NCBI RefSeq assembly: GCF_009936035.1
Contig: NZ_QWEO01000022.1
Location: 1-41,829 of the forward strand
Length of the DNA: 41,829 bases
Direction of reading: 5' to 3'
From: Neglectibacter sp. X58
GTDB lineage: Bacteria > Bacillota > Clostridia > Oscillospirales > Acutalibacteraceae
The notes under the pieces are model-generated. The model was not told where the DNA came from. It saw nothing but the letters and a program-made list of their open reading frames with translations, and ran no database searches. Within the stretch, counting starts at the first letter, position 1, and every line of letters starts with the position of its first letter. Both the position numbers and the translations under genes were made by a program. Below, piece after piece: positions 9,115-17,471 of the stretch.

Positions 9115-9670
9115 TTACAGCGCGCGGAAGCCGAAATAGCTGAGCAGGCCGTAATAAATGCCCTGGGCGAACCCCCACTGGTCATTTTTCAGGCGCTGGG
9201 CATCCGCCTGGTTTGTCAGATACCCCAGTTCCACCAGCACGGCGGGCATGGTGGTTTTCCGCAGGACGTACAGGGAGGGGTTCAGGCGCACGCCGTTGTC
9301 CCGGGTGCCGGTCTGCTGGGTGATGCCGATGAGGATGTGCTGGCCCAGCCAGTAAGGCTGGGTGTTGGCCTGATAGACATAGGCCTCGCTGCCGTTGATG
9401 GCGGGGTTGGAATTTGCGTTGCAGTGGATGCTGAGGAAATAATCTGCCGGCCAGGAATTTGCCATCTGCACCCGCGCCCGCAGGCTGGTGGCGTTGCTGG
9501 TGCCCAGTATCTCATTGGGCGTGTGGCGGGAAACCCGCACCGCAAAGCGCGGATCCTCCTCCAAAAGCTCCCGCAGATACATGCCTACCTGGTAAGTAAT
9601 ATCCTGCTCCCGCAGGCCATTGCCCTCCGCCCCGGCGTTAATGCCCTGGGGGTTGTGGCCTTGATCAGCC
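9115..9670 (-). pseudogene. N-acetylmuramoyl-L-alanine amidase, 5' end removed by ICE insertion
   Basis: The Amidase_3 (AmiC-like) catalytic domain is almost complete: zinc histidine in DQGHNPQG, glutamate in GNGLREQD, histidine in SIHCNANS and catalytic glutamate in VLVELGYL. Such enzymes cleave the glycan-peptide bond of peptidoglycan outside the membrane. The domain starts abruptly at DQGH (about 9666). The bases before it belong to the 3' end of a serine recombinase read in another frame, so the signal peptide and first strand are missing. The frame stays open to 9738, but that stretch is recombinase coding sequence with no ribosome binding site. The missing 5' part should lie beyond the other end of the element, outside this window. 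Confidence 0.85.
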
Positions 9671-9685
9671 CCTGTCAAGCCCTGA

Positions 9686-11260
9686 CTAAAAAACTTTGCT
9701 GGATTTTGCCAAATCCCCGTACTTCCAGACGATTTCAAGCCGTCCGCCTGTGTATACGCGCACTTCTTGCAAAATGTCGCTTAGGATTTCTGGTGTTAGT
9801 TCCTGCACGTCTGCGTACTTCTGGAACACGGCAAGGGCCGGGTTTTCTGACTGCTGGCTAGTTTTGTTGAGGGCAGCGTCTATCTCCCAGATTTGCTTTT
9901 GAATTGCAGCCCTCTGCGCTGATACGGTTTCTTTTTCGGACAGATATTCTTCCCGGCTGATTTCCCCCAGCGCAAAGCGCTCATACAGGTCTTTGGCCTC
10001 CCGGTTAAGCTGGCCCTCTTTTTCTTTTAGAGCCGCCTGATTCTGTAGCTGGGAGGCTTTGCTGTTTTGCTGGTTTTTATGTTGCTCCTCGTAAAGCTTG
10101 CCCATGTCCACCGCTGCGGCAGCTTGTGCGCGCAAGCTGTCCAAAATCGCCGCCAGCAGTTCTTTTTCCAGGATGTGTACCTCAATGCAGCCTGTGCCAT
10201 CCAGCATCCGGTGAGTCTGGCAGTAGTAATATTTTTCCTTTCCATTGGAGCGCGTCAGGATGTGGCCGCACTCCCCGCAGCGGACTTTCCGGGCCAGGGG
10301 CTGCTTCTCCGTGTAAGGGCTGTGTTCTTTAAAGTCCCGCAGGGCGGCTTGCGCCCTGTCAAATTCGTCCTGGGTGACGATGCCTTTATGGGCGTGTGCA
10401 ACTTTTATCCGGTTTTCTTGGCAGACCTTTACTGTATGGGTGCTGCCAACGATGTCTCGTTCCCGTTTGAGGTAGATGTTCATGCCCAGGTAGCGCTCAT
10501 CCCGCAATATTTTTGCAACGGAGTGCCCCGTCCAGAAATTATCTTCCCGGACGCTGGGCCAGCGGCTCCGGGAGCAGCCCGCCGCCCGCTTGTAGAGCAT
10601 GGGGGTGGGGATGCTCTCGCTATTCAGCAGTTTAGCGATTTGCACGGCGCTGTGCCCGTTTGCAATCAAACGGAAAATGCGGCGTACGGTTTCTGCCGCA
10701 GGCGGGTCAATGATAAGGCGGCTATGGTTCTGCGGGTCTTTCTGGTAGCCATAGGGGGCAAAGGGGGCTACAAAATCGCCCCGCTTGGCCCTCAACCGCT
10801 TGGCGCTCTTGACCTTCCGTGAGAGGTCGCGGCTATAAAGGTCGTAGAGCAGGGCCTTGAAGGATGTGTCCAGGCTGTCCACATCGCCGGGGCGGGCACT
10901 GTCCAGGCCGTCGTTGACGGCGATAAACCGCACCCCCAGGAAAGGGAATACGCTGGAAATGTAGTTGCCTACGGTGAGGTAATCCCGGCCAAAGCGGGAG
11001 AGGTCTTTCACGATGATGCACTGGATTTTCCCTTGTTTGACTTGGGACAGCATTTCGGTTACGGCGGGGCGCTCAAAGTTTTTGCCGCTCCAACCATCGT
11101 CACAAAACTCTAAAACCGCTGCGTTAGAAAAATCCTCTTTCTGCTGGATGAAGCTGTCCAACAGATTTCTTTGGTTTACAATGCTGTTGGATTCGTCCTT
11201 TCCTCCCCGGTTCAAGTCCCCGTCTGCATCTGACAGCCGCAGGTATTTCGCTATCGTCAT
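9686..11260 (-). CDS. Large serine recombinase, third of three
   Basis: A 524-aa protein. It has an N-terminal resolvase domain with catalytic S10 (KYLRLSDADGD), conserved SRFGRD and FIAVNDGLDS motifs, a recombinase domain and a zinc ribbon (CGECGHIL ... YYCQTH). A coiled-coil segment (about 370-450) and a short C-terminal tail follow. Its ATG overlaps the TGA of the preceding recombinase by 4 bases, so the two are translationally coupled. Large serine recombinases integrate and excise elements at dinucleotide cores. Its stop codon lies within about 20 bases of the element end, the usual place for an att-adjacent integrase. Confidence 0.93.
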   Translation of the reverse strand: MTIAKYLRLSDADGDLNRGGKDESNSIVNQRNLLDSFIQQKEDFSNAAVLEFCDDGWSGKNFERPAVTEMLSQVKQGKIQCIIVKDLSRFGRDYLTVGNYISSVFPFLGVRFIAVNDGLDSARPGDVDSLDTSFKALLYDLYSRDLSRKVKSAKRLRAKRGDFVAPFAPYGYQKDPQNHSRLIIDPPAAETVRRIFRLIANGHSAVQIAKLLNSESIPTPMLYKRAAGCSRSRWPSVREDNFWTGHSVAKILRDERYLGMNIYLKRERDIVGSTHTVKVCQENRIKVAHAHKGIVTQDEFDRAQAALRDFKEHSPYTEKQPLARKVRCGECGHILTRSNGKEKYYYCQTHRMLDGTGCIEVHILEKELLAAILDSLRAQAAAAVDMGKLYEEQHKNQQNSKASQLQNQAALKEKEGQLNREAKDLYERFALGEISREEYLSEKETVSAQRAAIQKQIWEIDAALNKTSQQSENPALAVFQKYADVQELTPEILSDILQEVRVYTGGRLEIVWKYGDLAKSSKVF

Positions 11261-12957
11261 GCGGATTCCTTCTTCCCGGCAGTTTGCAGGATGGATACCA
11301 GGTTTTGAAATTCATCTTGATACCGCAGGGTGATGGAAATGTAGCCGGATGCGTCCACCTCCACCCGCTGGATTAAGGCGTGGGCGATTTCTTCCGTCAA
11401 CCCGGTTTCATCGGCAAAATGGCTGCAGGCTGTAAGCCACAGGTTTCGGGTAGTCTGCCGTGCCCGTGACGCTTTCTGCTGTTCCAGTTCATCCAGCCTT
11501 GCCTGAGCTTGTTCCATCTGAGAGCGGTACTGCCGCTTCATTTCGGTGTATTCCCACTCGTCCATCAAGCCGTCCACATAGTTCTCGTACAGGCTGTCGT
11601 GCAGTGTTTTGTACCTTTCTAATGCTTGGCTGGCCTTGCGGAGTTCCTGTTCCAAAGCAGATTTGCTCTCCAATATCGCAGGGGAGTGTTCGTATACCTT
11701 CACCAGCTTTCCCACGTTTTCCGCTAATTGGATTTCCCTCCGCAGGGTGCCCCACAAGACTTCTTTCAGCTTTGTTTCATACAGGTATTTCCTTGGGCAG
11801 GCGGTGCTGTCCGCATGGTGGGTAGGACAAATATAAGTATAATAAAGATGTTTTCCATGGGTGACCTGCTTATAGCGTGTTAACGGCTTGCCGCAGTCGG
11901 CGCAGAACACCAGCCCGCGCAGGATGTTGGGCATGGGGTCCAGGTGGTCATATTTTCCCAACGTCTTTTTGTATGTTTCGCTGGCTTTCTGCGCCAATTC
12001 CTGCACCTGCCGAAAGGTTTCCCTGTCCACCAAAGGCTCGTGGGTGTTTTTCACAATGATCCATTCCTCTTTCGATGTACGGCGCTGTTTCTGGCCCTGG
12101 CATAAGCCTGAAATCTTGCGTCCCTGCACCAGGTTCCCAATATACACTTCGCTTTCCAAGATGTTTTTTAGCGTAAAGATATTCCATCGGGCGTTTACAT
12201 AGCGGTCGGTCTGTATCTCCCCGGTTTGGCGCTTGTACTGCGCGGGGGTTGGTACGCCGCTGTCGTTGAGGTGTTTCGCAATTTTATTGAAACTCATGCC
12301 CCCGGCCCGCAGCCTGAAAATGTCCCGCACAATGGGGGCAGTAGAAGGGTCGGGTTCAATCTTGTGCTTGTCAGAAGGACACTTCCGATACCCGTAAGGC
12401 GCCCATGCGCCGATAAACTCCCCATTTCTCTGCTTGGTTTGAAGGGCGCTGCTGACATTCCGGGAGATATCCCGGCTGTAAACCTCGTTCATGATGTTTT
12501 TCAGCGGCACAATGTAGCCATCCTGGGAGCGCTCGGCGGTAAGGGTGTCAAAGCTGTCGTTCACGGCCACAAAACGTACATCCAGGAAGGGGAAGATTTG
12601 CTCCAGATATTGGCCTGTTTCCTTGTAATTGCGCCCGAACCGGGACAAGTCCTTCACCACAATGCAGTCGATTTTCCCGGCCCGCACATCGTCCATCAGC
12701 CGCTCAAACTCTGGACGCTGGAAGTTCGTGCCCGTGCGCCCGTTGTCGCAGTACAGGCCGCAAAATTCCATATCAGGCTGGGTTTCGATATACTCCAGCA
12801 CCAGTTCTTTTTGTGCTTCGATGGTATCTGCCCCGGGCTTACCGCTGTCCTCCACGGAGAGACGCACATAGCCACCAGTCTTGTAAACTCTCTGCTGGGG
12901 GACGGTTTCCATTGCCATGGGAACCAGTGGGTTGACTTTACGCTTTGTCCTCGCCAT
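11257..12957 (-). CDS. Large serine recombinase, second of three
   Basis: A 566-aa protein. The catalytic serine is S34 in GGYVRLSVED, with the motifs DLSRFGRNYKETGQ and FVAVNDSFDT. The recombinase domain is followed by a zinc ribbon (FCADCGKPLTR ... YICPTHH) and a coiled coil with many glutamines and glutamates. The basic N-terminal extension (about 25 residues) is longer than in the other two. The ATG at 12957 is one base after the stop of the upstream recombinase; the track-length frame begins inside that gene and is rejected. It overlaps the next recombinase by 4 bases. Confidence 0.93.
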   Translation of the reverse strand: MARTKRKVNPLVPMAMETVPQQRVYKTGGYVRLSVEDSGKPGADTIEAQKELVLEYIETQPDMEFCGLYCDNGRTGTNFQRPEFERLMDDVRAGKIDCIVVKDLSRFGRNYKETGQYLEQIFPFLDVRFVAVNDSFDTLTAERSQDGYIVPLKNIMNEVYSRDISRNVSSALQTKQRNGEFIGAWAPYGYRKCPSDKHKIEPDPSTAPIVRDIFRLRAGGMSFNKIAKHLNDSGVPTPAQYKRQTGEIQTDRYVNARWNIFTLKNILESEVYIGNLVQGRKISGLCQGQKQRRTSKEEWIIVKNTHEPLVDRETFRQVQELAQKASETYKKTLGKYDHLDPMPNILRGLVFCADCGKPLTRYKQVTHGKHLYYTYICPTHHADSTACPRKYLYETKLKEVLWGTLRREIQLAENVGKLVKVYEHSPAILESKSALEQELRKASQALERYKTLHDSLYENYVDGLMDEWEYTEMKRQYRSQMEQAQARLDELEQQKASRARQTTRNLWLTACSHFADETGLTEEIAHALIQRVEVDASGYISITLRYQDEFQNLVSILQTAGKKESA

Positions 12958-12958
12958 G

Positions 12959-14590
12959 TCAGCCCACCTGCCTTTCGGCTTGGGCCATGCGGAGTAATTC
13001 GGCCTGCACTTCAAACTCGTTTTGCCAGCGGCAGACGATTTCTACCCGCTTATCGCGGAAAACCATCACCCGCTCTATGAGGGACACCACCAGCCGCCTG
13101 TCCAGGGCGGTTATATTCTGGTTCTGCCGGAAATGCTCTATCCAGCTATTGTCTACCGAGGCAAGCTCCCGGCCCATTTCCTCCCGCAGGGTTTCGGCCT
13201 GCTGCTCGGCTTCTTCGCGGCGCTGGGTGTAGGTCTTTTTCAATTCGCGGTACTCGTTTCGGTCGAGGATGCCGTCTGTCAGATTTTCATACAAAGAGCG
13301 CAGCAGCGTGTGCAGGCGGTCGATTTCCGCTTGCTTTTTATCCAGACGCGCCTGCATCTTTTGGATGATGGCCTGTTGCAGCCGTGCAGAATCAACCAGT
13401 TTTGATAAATTATCAAGGTCGATAACCTCTTGAATGTGTGCCTGCAAAGCCTCCAAAACCAGGCTTTCCAAGGCTTCTGTCCGCAGACTGTGGGGGTAGC
13501 AGGCTTTGTGCTCCTTGTGGTTGGCGCAGACATAATAGACGTACTTTTTCTTGCCGTAGGGCACGGTTTTCCGAATCATGGCCCCGCCGCACTCGCCGCA
13601 ATAAATCAGGCCGGAAAACAGTTCTACGGGCTGGCCCGCCTGGGATGTGCGGGTGTCCATAGCCAAGACGCGCTGGGCTGTGGCAAAGTCAAACTTATCA
13701 ATGATGGGTTCATGGTTGTTCTCGATTACCGCCCATTCCTCCCGGGGTTTCTGCACCAAGCGTTTGACTTTGTAGCTGGGCGTGGTGACGCGGCCTTGCT
13801 CCAAAACGCCGATGTAGACTGGGTTTTTGAGGATACGCAGCACCATGCCTGCGCCCCACACGGGATTTTCTTTCACCCGGAAGGAGGTGCTATACCGCAT
13901 TCCCAGGGATTTTTTGTACTCCATGGGCGTGGGGATGCCGCTGGCTGTCAGGCGGGCAGCTATGTCTAGGGCGCTGATGCCGTCCAGCTTCCAGTTGAAT
14001 ATGTCCCGTACCACGTCGGCGGCGTACTCGTCCGGCACCAGCTTATGGCGGTCAGACGGGTCTTTCTGGTAGCCGAAAACAGCAAAGGAGCCAATGAAAT
14101 CCCCGCGCTGGCGTTTGATTTCAAGCTGGCTCCGAATTTTGATAGAGATGTCCCGGCAGTAAGCCTCGTTTATCAGGTTTTTGAAGGGGACGATAATTTC
14201 ATCGGATTCCGCTTGGCTGTGCAGGCTGTCGTAGTGGTCGTTGATGGCGATGAACCGCACCCCCAAAAAGGGGAAAATGCGCTCGATGTACTCGCCCGCT
14301 TCCAGGTGGTTGCGCCCAAACCTGGAAAGGTCTTTGACCACGATGCAGTTGATTTTCCCAGCCTTGACCTCGCCCATCATCTCCTGGAAGGCGGGCCGCT
14401 GAAAATTGGAACCCGTAAAACCGTCGTCGATTTTCATGCCGCGCTCTTGCAAATCTCCGTGGCGCGACAAATAGTCACGAATCAAATCTTTTTGGCCCGT
14501 GACGCTGTTGCTTTCCTCCTTGTCGCCGTCCTCCCGGGACAGGCGCACATAACCGCAGGTGTTCCACACCTGTGTGTCAAGGTTTTTCAC
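12959..14590 (-). CDS. Large serine recombinase, first of three
   Basis: A 543-aa protein. The catalytic serine is S18 in CGYVRLSRED, with DLSRFGRNHLEAGE and FIAINDHYDS. The recombinase domain precedes a zinc ribbon (YCGECGGAMIRK ... YYVCANH) and a coiled coil. I place the start at GTG 14590 because GGAG is 9 bases upstream; an in-frame ATG at 14629 has no ribosome binding site. It is the promoter-proximal gene of the trio. A hairpin at 14633-14668 precedes it. Confidence 0.9.
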   Translation of the reverse strand: MKNLDTQVWNTCGYVRLSREDGDKEESNSVTGQKDLIRDYLSRHGDLQERGMKIDDGFTGSNFQRPAFQEMMGEVKAGKINCIVVKDLSRFGRNHLEAGEYIERIFPFLGVRFIAINDHYDSLHSQAESDEIIVPFKNLINEAYCRDISIKIRSQLEIKRQRGDFIGSFAVFGYQKDPSDRHKLVPDEYAADVVRDIFNWKLDGISALDIAARLTASGIPTPMEYKKSLGMRYSTSFRVKENPVWGAGMVLRILKNPVYIGVLEQGRVTTPSYKVKRLVQKPREEWAVIENNHEPIIDKFDFATAQRVLAMDTRTSQAGQPVELFSGLIYCGECGGAMIRKTVPYGKKKYVYYVCANHKEHKACYPHSLRTEALESLVLEALQAHIQEVIDLDNLSKLVDSARLQQAIIQKMQARLDKKQAEIDRLHTLLRSLYENLTDGILDRNEYRELKKTYTQRREEAEQQAETLREEMGRELASVDNSWIEHFRQNQNITALDRRLVVSLIERVMVFRDKRVEIVCRWQNEFEVQAELLRMAQAERQVG

Positions 14591-14632
14591 TATAAATCTC
14601 TCCAATCTGTCAAGACTAATAATCAGCAAAAG

Positions 14633-14668
14633 CCTTAACAGCGGAGAGCACTGGCTGTCCTGTTAAGG
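14633..14668 (-). terminator. Hairpin ahead of the recombinase operon
   Basis: A perfect 9-bp stem (CCTTAACAG / CTGTTAAGG) with an 18-base loop is followed by CTTTTT on the minus strand. It may end upstream transcription or attenuate recombinase expression. Confidence 0.5.
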
Positions 14669-14718
14669 CCATCTTAACATAACTTTTTTGCTGTGTCCAG
14701 GGGTACGCGCAAATTTTT

Positions 14719-14982
14719 TCATCCGCATTTTGCCCGCATATAGTTGACTAAGCGCTGTTCCAACGTCACGTCCGTGTCGGCGTAGCTGACTTTTACCACA
14801 TACTTGCCGTGCCTGTAACAGTATGGGTTGCCAATCTGGCGGATAAAATCGAGGATGCGTTCTTCCCTGGGCAGTTCGGTGTTGATTTTCACATCCCGGA
14901 TGTCCCGCAGGGTGGCGGGGTCTACGGTGCGCACGTCTACGCCGCGCATGGCGTCCAGGTTTTCTTGTGTGAGTGGTTCCAC
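14719..14982 (-). CDS. DUF6870-like ICE protein
   Basis: An 87-aa cytoplasmic protein resembling the small DUF6870 family found in Clostridia conjugative elements. The recognisable stretch runs from VDVRTVD through IRDVKIN, then RILDFIRQIGNPYC and VKVSYADTD. Function unknown. The start is GTG at 14982, preceded by GGGAGGG at 6 bases. A longer minus-strand frame covering 14663-15043 is an arginine/histidine-rich shadow and is rejected. It sits between the ParB-like gene and the recombinases, in the same direction. Confidence 0.75.
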   Translation of the reverse strand: MEPLTQENLDAMRGVDVRTVDPATLRDIRDVKINTELPREERILDFIRQIGNPYCYRHGKYVVKVSYADTDVTLEQRLVNYMRAKCG

Positions 14983-15039
14983 GTGATTCCCTCCCTTTAT
15001 GCAAGTCTATGTTGCCTGTCTTTGTCCACATTCTTACAA

Positions 15040-15687
15040 TCAATCCTTGAAGCGGTAGCGCAGCTTTTTCCCACCGCGATGCTCATTGTATTTTTTACGG
15101 ATGACGCGGGCAAAGCGCAGCCTGCGCTTGTTAGTGGTGAAGTCCACCTTGGCTTGCTGGGTGATGTCGAATGGGTCAATGGCAGACAGACGGGTCACAA
15201 AAACATAATCGTCAATTTCCGTCTCGTAGGTTTTGAGAAAAAGCGCCATACCCGCAATCATCCCCGCTGTGAGGGAGGATTGCGAACCGTGCCATGCCCC
15301 GGCCATTAGTTCCAACATTCGGCTAAATGCAGGCCCGCCCAGCAGCTTATAGGCGCTCTTTACGGCCCGGGTCGGGATGATTTCATAGGCGGCATTGGTG
15401 GGCTTGTCCAAGGCCCAGGTGAAGCCCGCGTCCTCAATACGCTTGTCGATGTCCAACACGGCAGCGTCTGTGCCCGATTCCAGAAGGGCCTTTATCTCAC
15501 TGGCAAGCTTCAAATGACCTTTGGCCCTATCCAGCTTGACGTACATCTCGGCCTCCTGGGCGTATGTAAGGCCCGTGTAGACCAGGCAGGGCAATTCGGC
15601 AATGCTGTCGGTCAAGCTTTTTATGTCCTCTGGTTCGGCTTTCCACCTGCCGGGATTTACTTTGATTTCATTTATGGATACAAGCAT
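15040..15687 (-). CDS. ParB/DUF6551-like protein with internal deletion
   Basis: A 215-aa protein. Residues 1-30 look like the start of a ParB-type domain (MLVSINEIKVNPGRW...SLTDSIAE). The sequence then jumps directly to LPCLVYTGLTYAQEAEMYVKLDRA, which in relatives follows the core of that domain. The expected middle part with the G-x-H-R motif is missing while the frame is kept, which suggests an in-frame deletion. The C-terminal 160 residues resemble DUF6551 proteins of Clostridia ICEs. The ATG at 15687 is preceded by AAAGGAG. The protein may be expressed, but the ParB-like activity is probably lost. Confidence 0.7.
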   Translation of the reverse strand: MLVSINEIKVNPGRWKAEPEDIKSLTDSIAELPCLVYTGLTYAQEAEMYVKLDRAKGHLKLASEIKALLESGTDAAVLDIDKRIEDAGFTWALDKPTNAAYEIIPTRAVKSAYKLLGGPAFSRMLELMAGAWHGSQSSLTAGMIAGMALFLKTYETEIDDYVFVTRLSAIDPFDITQQAKVDFTTNKRRLRFARVIRKKYNEHRGGKKLRYRFKD

Positions 15688-15947
15688 AGGCGTTCTCTCC
15701 TTTCCGTTTTTCCCCATGATATAGGGTACAGCCCACGAGCCCATCCTGGCGGATGGCGCGATACCAAAAGGCGGTGGCGGCAGTTGACTAAGCTGCCCAA
15801 GCCGGGCTTTCAGTACCCTCCTTTGACCCTGGAGTAGGGCGGCGCATTGCTTGGGGCTGCTATGAAATTTTCAAGGTGCAGATTGCAGGATGAATAATAT
15901 CTCCTCATAGGTTTAAGGAAACAAAGGGCCTTTTGTTCGGTGAAAAA
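15688..15947. other. Intergenic region in the ICE
   Basis: No supported gene. It is a 260-base spacer between the sigma-factor remnant and the ParB-like gene, with G/C-rich and then A/T-rich halves. No clear promoter pair was found. Confidence 0.35.
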
Positions 15948-16406
15948 CTAAAAATTTTTTTCGAGTGTAGTCCGCAACTTCTTTAAAATTCGTTTTTTGC
16001 GGTCATGTAGTGTACTTAGTGCAATGTGCAGGCTGTGGCTGATCTCCCGCTCCGTCCTTTCTAAATAGAACAATTCCTGAATTAACACAATCTCTTCATC
16101 GGTAAGTGTTGCCAGAGCACTAGATAGCTTTCTCAGTGTCTCTGCTTTGTCTATCACATCATCTGGTATTCCCAAGGCTGTGTCAGCAAACTGTGTATCC
16201 AATTCCAAAAGGCGGTCAAGAGAATCCTCACGGCTCGGAATGAATTATGCAATGCTATGTTCTTGGTCACAGTCAAACTTTTCTTGCTTCAACTTGTTCA
16301 TAAAATATTTCTCTTTTTCTGTATAGTGCCAATAGGCGTGGTAGACATCTGCACTGACAGATACTCGCTGACCATTTACGTAAAGGTAATATTTCTCATT
16401 ATCCAC
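15948..16406 (-). pseudogene. Sigma-70 family sigma factor split by an in-frame stop
   Basis: Read from GTG 16406 (GGAGG 7 bases upstream), the frame gives VDNEKYYLYVNGQRVSVSAD and VYHAYWHYTEKEKYF, a start typical of small ICE sigma factors. It reaches TAA at 16245-16247 (codon 54). The same frame continues without shift through FIPSREDSLDRLLELDTQF into a region-4 helix-turn-helix (LTDEEIVLIQELFYLERTEREISHSL) and stops at 15948. The total is 152 residues plus the stop codon. One substitution would restore the gene. An internal TTG near 16208 could make only the DNA-binding half. Confidence 0.75.
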
Positions 16407-16635
16407 TTTGATCCCTCCGAGAATTTGAATTTGGTGTATTCAAATTTCCGGAGGGCGGGGCGCGTGGTCGAGCAGGAAAAAAGTCTTTGCCACAGTCAGC
16501 GTGAGCAAAAAAAGACATAAAGAAAAGGAATATGGAAATTCCATATCCCTTTCTCGTCGATTCTGATTTTAGAGGCACTTCCGCGCTGCAAAAAGCTTTA
16601 CTTGCAGCTCCGCGAGAGATCGTTTCCACAGACTA
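16407..16635. other. Intergenic region between agrD and the sigma remnant
   Basis: No gene. A palindrome (gatatggaatttccatatt on the minus strand, about 16530-16556) followed by T-rich sequence looks like a transcription terminator on the minus strand. The remainder shows nothing I can assign. Confidence 0.45.
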
Positions 16636-16649
16636 CCCGGCAAAGAAAT

Positions 16650-16679
16650 AACCGGCCAGGTATTGCCCTGACCGGCTGT
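16650..16679 (-). terminator. Terminator of the agr operon
   Basis: A stem of about 11 bp (16650-16660 with 16668-16679) starts 12 bases past the agrD stop and is followed on the minus strand by TATTTCTTT. Confidence 0.7.
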
Positions 16680-16690
16680 TTCTTTAGAGC

Positions 16691-16810
16691 TTACTTGCGC
16701 AGTTCTTCGGGCACTTCGGGTTCGTATGCATTGCCACATGACAATGCGCCTGCGCCTAAGTTGGCAAGAGTCTCAATCAAGGAAGCAATTGCAGACCACA
16801 AACTCGTCAT
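16691..16810 (-). CDS. agrD: AgrD-type cyclic lactone autoinducer precursor
   Basis: A 39-aa peptide. It has an amphipathic N-terminal leader (MTSLWSAIASLIETLANLG), a core ending LSCGNAY and the acidic tail EPEVPEELRK. The tail matches the conserved C-terminal segment of AgrD peptides (compare the VEVPKEL tail of S. aureus AgrD). By analogy the mature pheromone would be a five-residue thiolactone ring, Cys25-Gly-Asn-Ala-Tyr29, with an N-terminal extension of unknown length. AAAGGAG lies 8 bases before the ATG. The start is 1 base after the agrB stop, so they are co-expressed. Confidence 0.92.
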   Translation of the reverse strand: MTSLWSAIASLIETLANLGAGALSCGNAYEPEVPEELRK

Positions 16811-16811
16811 A

Positions 16812-17393
16812 TCAACCTCTCCTTTCTTCAAATTTTGGTATAACCATCATGACAGCTACCGCTGCCAGAGATGCCGCAAATATAAAAAAGAAATGGGTGT
16901 CGTTCCCAACAAAGAAAGCCAGGATAAGGAACATAATTTCAAAACAAACAAGAAATCGGGAAATCTTCTTATTTGTGATAAGTCTATCTGATGATAAAGG
17001 ATGCTTTATGTTTTGAACGGGTGTCAAAAACAAAATTATCAACCCGGAAACCAATCCGATTATTAGCGTAACACTTTTTATTGCATACGTTTCAAGAATA
17101 TAGGCGCTGCCATAAGTTGCTAAGTAGACACCATTTGTAATAAAAAAACATCTTGCATAGGTAGAAGCATGAAAACCACCTGCAAACAAGCGTAGAAAGA
17201 AAAAGATGGCAATAAACAGGAGCGATGAAAAGAAATCCTGCATCAAGATAGAAATGGCTACAATAGAGGCAAACGAGGTCAAGGTTGACAGAGCCAATTC
17301 ACATCCATACACAAGGATTGGACGCTTACTCACATCTATGGAACCACGCGAAAGTAGGAACTCTGTTAGCCTCACAACGTTGTTATGTAGCAT
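16812..17393 (-). CDS. agrB: AgrB-type peptide-processing membrane protease
   Basis: A 193-aa integral membrane cysteine endopeptidase that cuts off the AgrD tail and forms the thiolactone. The catalytic pair is visible: H75 and C82 in GGFHASTYARC. Conserved TPVQNIKHPLS and about five hydrophobic segments follow. Length is typical (about 190). The ATG at 17393 is preceded by AAGGAGG. It is followed immediately by agrD and preceded, across a 78-base gap with a hairpin, by the histidine kinase gene. Confidence 0.93.
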   Translation of the reverse strand: MLHNNVVRLTEFLLSRGSIDVSKRPILVYGCELALSTLTSFASIVAISILMQDFFSSLLFIAIFFFLRLFAGGFHASTYARCFFITNGVYLATYGSAYILETYAIKSVTLIIGLVSGLIILFLTPVQNIKHPLSSDRLITNKKISRFLVCFEIMFLILAFFVGNDTHFFFIFAASLAAVAVMMVIPKFEERRG

Positions 17394-17440
17394 ATCCTCT
17401 TGCCTCCTTTTTTCCAGGTTATAGCATGATAAGTTTAAAA

Positions 17441-17463
17441 AAATCAGTAGTTTTGCCTGATTT
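17441..17463 (-). terminator. Small terminator/attenuator upstream of agrB
   Basis: A 7-bp stem (AAATCAG / CTGATTT) followed by a run of T on the minus strand lies between the kinase and agrB. It could lower agrBD expression relative to the sensor genes or isolate them. Confidence 0.5.
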
Positions 17464-17471
17464 GTGCGATT

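Noticed and set aside
14663-15043. Minus-strand frame of 126 codons, Arg/His-rich
   Set aside because: Overlaps the DUF6870-like gene in another frame, with biased composition and no family resemblance.
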